DNA of 64,000 nt from Archangium violaceum Cb vi76. GTDB lineage: Bacteria > Myxococcota > Myxococcia > Myxococcales > Myxococcaceae. The stretch covers positions 124,001-188,000 of the forward strand of contig NZ_JPMI01000220.1 of NCBI RefSeq assembly GCF_000733295.1, read 5' to 3'. Below are positions 60,352 to 64,000 of the stretch, piece after piece. Made by a program: the position numbers and the translations under genes. The notes beneath the pieces are model-generated. The model saw nothing but the letters and a program-made list of their open reading frames with translations, had not been told where the DNA came from and did no database searches. Each line of letters begins with the position of its first letter. Within the stretch, counting starts at the first letter, position 1.

Positions 60352-63225
60352 ATGCTGACGCTGACTCGGGACGATGTCCGGCTGGGTTGCCGCGCCGCCG
60401 ATTGGCGTGCGGCGTTGGACCAGGCCGCCGCCGCGCTGGTGGAGGCCGGCCGGGTATCGGCCGAGTACCTCGAGGGGCTGCTCGCCCGGGAGGCCCAGTC
60501 CTCCACCTATCTGGGCCACGGCATCGCGATCCCCCATGGCACGCCGGAGAGCCGGCGCTACGTGCGCTCCACGGGCGTGCGCGTGCTGCAGTTTCCGGAG
60601 GGCGTTCCGTGGCACGACGGTTCCCGGGTGAACCTGCTGGTGACGATCGCCGCGCAGTCCGACGAGCACCTCGACATCCTGCGTCAGCTCACACACGTGC
60701 TGAGGCGTGACGGCGTGACCGAGACGCTGGCCCGTGCGACGACCGCGGACCAGGTCATCGCGGTGCTGTCCCGCGCGCCAGTATCGGCGAGGCTCGATGC
60801 CGGGACGCTCTGTCTGGGCGTGCCGGTTCGCGATCATCTGGAGCTGGCCCTGGCCGCGGCGGCTCGTCTGCGTCATGCCGGCTGTGTGGACGCGGGCTTC
60901 GTCGCGGCGATCGCCGGTCAGACACCGCTGCCTCTGGGTCAGGGACTCTGGCTCGTGTACAGCTCCGCCGGCGTCAAGACACCGGCCCTGGCGCTGGCGA
61001 CTCCAGCCCAGCGCTTCCGTGTCGACGTGGGGGAGGTTTCCGGCGTCTTCTGTCTGGCGGCCCAGGGAGACACGCATCGCACGCTGCTCGTGCGGTTGGA
61101 TGAGTTGCTCGCGCGCGGAGACGGCGCCGGGCTCGCGGAGCTGCCAGCCGAGCAGCTCCTGGCACGGCTGTCGGGTGAGTCTGGCCAGGCGGAGACCGCT
61201 CGCGTCCGCCTGCTCAACGCGCATGGTCTCCATGCCCGGCCGGCGAAGGAACTGGTGATGGTGGCGCGGGCGCAGACCGCCCAGGTCCGCGTCCGCCTGC
61301 TCGAGGGCAGCGGGGAGGCGGTCTCCGCGGCCAGTCTGACGAGTGTGCTCAGTCTCGGCGCGCGGCGGGGCCAGACGCTGGTGTTCTCCGCGGAAGGGGA
61401 GGGCGCCGCGGCGGCCGTGGCGGCACTGGCCGACGCGGTGCGTGGCGGTCTGGGTGAGCCGGTGACGCCGCTCCAGGAGACGCGCGAGGAGGGCGCCGCC
61501 CGGACCGCTCAGGCGCCTCGGGCCGCTCCGGTGGAGCCGGTCGTCCCTCCCGGGGCCGACGAGCCGCTGACGGCCGTACCGGCCGCGCCAGGACTCGCGA
61601 TTGCGCCTGCCTACGTGCTGCGCCTGCCGGACTTCAGTTACCCCGAGCAGGCCGAGGACTCCACGCACGAGCGCGGACGGCTGGAGCGTGCGCTCGACGG
61701 TGCCCGTCAGCAGCTCGAGACATTGGTGAAGCGGACGGTGGGGGGAGAGGTCGCGCAGATTCTCTCCATCCACACGGAGATGCTCGGAGACCCGGACCTG
61801 CGCGACGCGGCCTTCGAGTCCATCGGTGGAGGTGCATCGGCCGAGGCCGGCTGGTGGCGCGCGATCGACATCGCGGCGCGAGCGCAGGAAGCGCTGGCGG
61901 ACCGGTTGCTGGCGGAGCGCGCCGCGGACCTGCGCGACGTGGGCCGCCGCGTGCTCGGCCTGCTGTGCGGCGTCGAGATGCCGATGCCACCGGAGCAGCC
62001 CTACATCCTGGTGGCCGACGACGTGGGCCCGTCCGATGTCGCGCGGTTGGATACGGCGAAGGTGCGCGGGCTCGTCACCGCGCGCGGAGGAGCCACCTCG
62101 CACAGCGCGATTCTCGCACGGGCCCTCGGCATCGCCGCCGTGGTGGGCGCGGGTGAGCGCGTGCTGGCGCTGGCCTCCGGTGTCGAGCTGATCGTCGATG
62201 GCGAGGGTGGACGCGTGGTCGCCGCTCCGACTCCGGAGCGCCGCCAGCGCACCGAGCGGCGCATCGAGGAGCAGGAAGTGCTGCGGCGGGCGGCGCATAC
62301 CCGGCGGCACGAGGAGGCACGTACTCGGGACGGCCACCGCGTGGAGATCGCCGCGAACCTTGGCAATACCGCGCATGCCGCGGATGCCGTCGAGCGAGGG
62401 GCCGAGGGCATTGGCCTCCTGCGCACCGAGTTCGTGTTCATGGAGCATTCGGAGGCGCCGGACCTGGCGACGCAGATCGCCGAGTACGGCGAGGCGTTCG
62501 ATGCGCTGGCGGGCCGTCCCCTGGTGGCGCGGACGCTCGATGTCGGTGGTGACAAGCCGCTGTCGTACTGGCCGATGCCCCACGAGGAGAATCCATTCCT
62601 CGGCGTGCGTGGCATCCGCCTCACGCTGATGCGGCCGGAGGTGCTCGAGACGCAGCTCCGCGCGCTGCTGATGGCCGCCGGGACGCGTCCGGTGCGCATC
62701 ATGTTCCCGATGATCAAGGACATCGAGGAGTTCCGCGCGGGCAAGGCGATCTTCGACCGCGTGCAGGCCGAGGTGAAGGCCGCTGACGTCCAGCTCGGGG
62801 TGATGATCGAAGTGCCGTCCTGTGCGTTGCTCGCGCCCACGCTCGCGAAGGAAGCCGACTTCTTCTCGATCGGCACCAACGATCTCACCCAATACACGCT
62901 CGCGATCGACCGTGGCCATCCGCAGCTGTCCGCGCAGTCCGATGCGATGCACCCGGCCGTGCTGCGGCTGATCCAGCTGACGGTCGAGGCCGCTCATGCC
63001 GAGGGCCGCTGGGTGGGTGTCTGTGGCGAGCTTGGCTCGGATCCCCAGGCCATCCCGGTGCTGGTGGGCCTGGGCGTGGATGAGCTGTCCGTCAGCAGCC
63101 GCCGCGTCCCGTTGGTGAAGGCCGCCGTCCGCGAGCTGACGCTGCCGCGGGCGCGCGAGCTGGCCGGGCTCGCATTGAGGCAGCCGACCGCCGCCGCGGT
63201 ACGCGAAGCCCTGGAGGCGGTCTGA
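60352..63225 (+). CDS. fruB: Fructose PTS multiphosphoryl transfer protein (EIIA-M-HPr-EI)
   Basis: 957 aa. EIIA-Fru domain, residues 1-145, phospho-His62 (GHGIAIPHGT); a linking M-type domain (about 155-270); HPr, about 283-372, phospho-His294 (HGLHARPAKE); enzyme I from about 408 to the end, phospho-His584 (RGGATSHSAILAR), the PEP site (EGIGLLRTEFVFM, VMIEVPSCAL, GTNDLTQYTLAIDRGHPQ) and catalytic Cys in VGVCGELGSD. It moves phosphate from PEP to the fructose-specific EIIBC, which is not in the window. Similar triple fusions occur in Xanthomonas. The ATG overlaps no gene; the fruK start overlaps its stop (TGATG). Confidence 0.93.
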   Translation: MLTLTRDDVRLGCRAADWRAALDQAAAALVEAGRVSAEYLEGLLAREAQSSTYLGHGIAIPHGTPESRRYVRSTGVRVLQFPEGVPWHDGSRVNLLVTIAAQSDEHLDILRQLTHVLRRDGVTETLARATTADQVIAVLSRAPVSARLDAGTLCLGVPVRDHLELALAAAARLRHAGCVDAGFVAAIAGQTPLPLGQGLWLVYSSAGVKTPALALATPAQRFRVDVGEVSGVFCLAAQGDTHRTLLVRLDELLARGDGAGLAELPAEQLLARLSGESGQAETARVRLLNAHGLHARPAKELVMVARAQTAQVRVRLLEGSGEAVSAASLTSVLSLGARRGQTLVFSAEGEGAAAAVAALADAVRGGLGEPVTPLQETREEGAARTAQAPRAAPVEPVVPPGADEPLTAVPAAPGLAIAPAYVLRLPDFSYPEQAEDSTHERGRLERALDGARQQLETLVKRTVGGEVAQILSIHTEMLGDPDLRDAAFESIGGGASAEAGWWRAIDIAARAQEALADRLLAERAADLRDVGRRVLGLLCGVEMPMPPEQPYILVADDVGPSDVARLDTAKVRGLVTARGGATSHSAILARALGIAAVVGAGERVLALASGVELIVDGEGGRVVAAPTPERRQRTERRIEEQEVLRRAAHTRRHEEARTRDGHRVEIAANLGNTAHAADAVERGAEGIGLLRTEFVFMEHSEAPDLATQIAEYGEAFDALAGRPLVARTLDVGGDKPLSYWPMPHEENPFLGVRGIRLTLMRPEVLETQLRALLMAAGTRPVRIMFPMIKDIEEFRAGKAIFDRVQAEVKAADVQLGVMIEVPSCALLAPTLAKEADFFSIGTNDLTQYTLAIDRGHPQLSAQSDAMHPAVLRLIQLTVEAAHAEGRWVGVCGELGSDPQAIPVLVGLGVDELSVSSRRVPLVKAAVRELTLPRARELAGLALRQPTAAAVREALEAV

Positions 63226-64000
63226 TGGCACGGATCCTGACGCTGACGCTGAACCCCGCCCTGGATCTCGCGATCCGCCTCGGGCCCATCCGGCTCGGTG
63301 AGGTCAACCGCACCGAGAGCACCCGGCTCGACGCCGCCGGCAAGGGCATCAACGTGGCGCGGGTGCTCAGGGACCTGGGCCATGACGTCACCGTGTCCGG
63401 CCTGCTGGGGGTCGACAACGAGACGGCCTTCGTGCGCGCCTTCGCCCGCTACGGATTGCACGATGCGTTCGTCCGGATACCGGGCGAGTCGCGCATCAAC
63501 GCGAAGCTCTCCGAGCCGGACGGGCGGGTCACCGATCTGAACGGGCCGGGTCCGCTCATTCCGGCGCACGCCCTGGACATGCTGTCCGTGCGCCTGGGGC
63601 CGCTGCTGCCCGGAATCGAGGCCGTCGTGATCTCCGGCAGCCTGCCGCCGAACATGACGCCCGCGCAGCTCGCCAGCCTCATCACCCGCATCCGCGAACG
63701 GCAGATGCCGGTGTGGCTGGACACCAGTGGTCCGGCGCTGTTGGCGGGTCTGGCCGCGAGGCCCACCGGCGTCAAACCCAACGAGACCGAGCTGGCCGAC
63801 TGGGCCGGCCACCCGCTCGACACTTCCGAAGCACGGCTCCAGGCCTCGCTGCGGCTCAATGCCGAGGGCATCGAGGACGTGTTGGTTTCCGCCGGGGCCG
63901 AGGGCGTGATCTGGGCCCAGCGGGGTGAGGCCCTGATGGCCGAGTCGCCGCGGGTGACGGTCGTCAGCACCGTCGGCGCTGGAGATACGCTGCTGGCGGG
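63225..64000 (+). CDS. fruK: 1-phosphofructokinase (partial, runs off window)
   Basis: 258 codons visible. ATG 63225 overlaps the fruB stop (TGATG). MARILTLTLNPALDLAI, LDAAGKGINVARVLRDLGHD (first PfkB signature), GLLGVDNETAFVRAFA, VVISGSLPP, WLDTSGPALLAGL, VKPNETELADWAG, and at the very end VSTVGAGDTLLAG (second PfkB signature with the catalytic Asp). It phosphorylates fructose-1-phosphate to fructose-1,6-bisphosphate, completing uptake by the fructose PTS. About 50 residues are missing at the C-terminus. Confidence 0.93.
   Translation, partial: MARILTLTLNPALDLAIRLGPIRLGEVNRTESTRLDAAGKGINVARVLRDLGHDVTVSGLLGVDNETAFVRAFARYGLHDAFVRIPGESRINAKLSEPDGRVTDLNGPGPLIPAHALDMLSVRLGPLLPGIEAVVISGSLPPNMTPAQLASLITRIRERQMPVWLDTSGPALLAGLAARPTGVKPNETELADWAGHPLDTSEARLQASLRLNAEGIEDVLVSAGAEGVIWAQRGEALMAESPRVTVVSTVGAGDTLLA

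Overview
The window looks like chromosomal DNA of a myxobacterium, most likely from the Cystobacterineae (Archangium, Cystobacter or Myxococcus-like). Reasons: very GC-rich coding DNA with strong third-position bias, secreted proteins ending in a MYXO-CTERM tail (a GC motif, one hydrophobic segment, then an Arg-rich end), a Ser/Thr protein kinase fused to a TonB-like C-terminus, free-standing receiver and histidine kinase proteins, and a chemosensory operon of the 'alternative function' type. No rRNA, CRISPR array or complete insertion sequence was seen.

Layout. 0-3 kb (minus): a 5'-nucleotidase-type lipoprotein and a second, cut-off lipoprotein, joined by a 1-base stop/start overlap. 3-9 kb: Nudix protein, GlpT-like antiporter, a decayed cation/proton antiporter, a DUF202 membrane protein, an unknown two-helix membrane protein and a HAD phosphatase. 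9-12.8 kb: the pyruvate dehydrogenase operon pdhA-pdhB-pdhC, closed by a strong hairpin. 12.8-16.5 kb: small proteins and two signalling proteins with receiver domains. 16.5-18.8 kb (minus): glutamyl-tRNA synthetase, a small unknown protein, then tRNA-Gln and two identical tRNA-Glu genes. 18.9-21.4 kb: a tightly overlapped operon of a secreted protein and two MYXO-CTERM zinc metalloproteases. 22-24 kb: HAD phosphatase, two near-identical 26-bp palindromes and the Ser/Thr kinase. 24.4-31.6 kb: chemosensory operon cheW-cheR(TPR)-mcp-cheY-cheW-cheA(REC), with no cheB in view.

31.7-35.3 kb holds a DedA protein, an alpha/beta-hydrolase without its nucleophile serine, a YaeQ operon and a histidine kinase whose ATPase half is a separate, degenerate gene. 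35.4-38.9 kb pairs a heparinase II/III-family protein with a nucleotide-sugar dehydrogenase, suggesting exopolysaccharide work. 39-41.7 kb: an SDR and a tldD-type gene broken by one extra G.

41.7-49.8 kb is the most island-like part. It is flanked by two similar 25-base tRNA 3'-end fragments (21 of 25 identical), starts with a less GC-rich DUF262/HNH gene that resembles single-gene anti-phage nucleases, and contains a remnant of an F420/NADP-reductase-like gene, IS-end-like direct repeats, an SDR, unknown proteins and a 14-repeat lipoprotein. 49.8-59.2 kb: a parallel beta-helix MYXO-CTERM protein, ketopantoate-reductase family protein, membrane spermidine-synthase-like protein, SDR, two aldo/keto reductases (one Tat-exported) and thiM-thiE. 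59.3-64 kb: a complete-looking fructose PTS start, with LacI-type fruR divergent from fruB (EIIA-M-HPr-EI) and fruK (cut by the window end), and a Cra/FruR-like operator between them.

The best candidates for a second look are the DUF262 island with its tRNA fragments, the split kinase pair, the tandem palindromes at 22.1 kb, the broken tldD gene, and the hydrolase with Gly at the nucleophile position. No plainly new multi-gene system could be proven from sequence alone.
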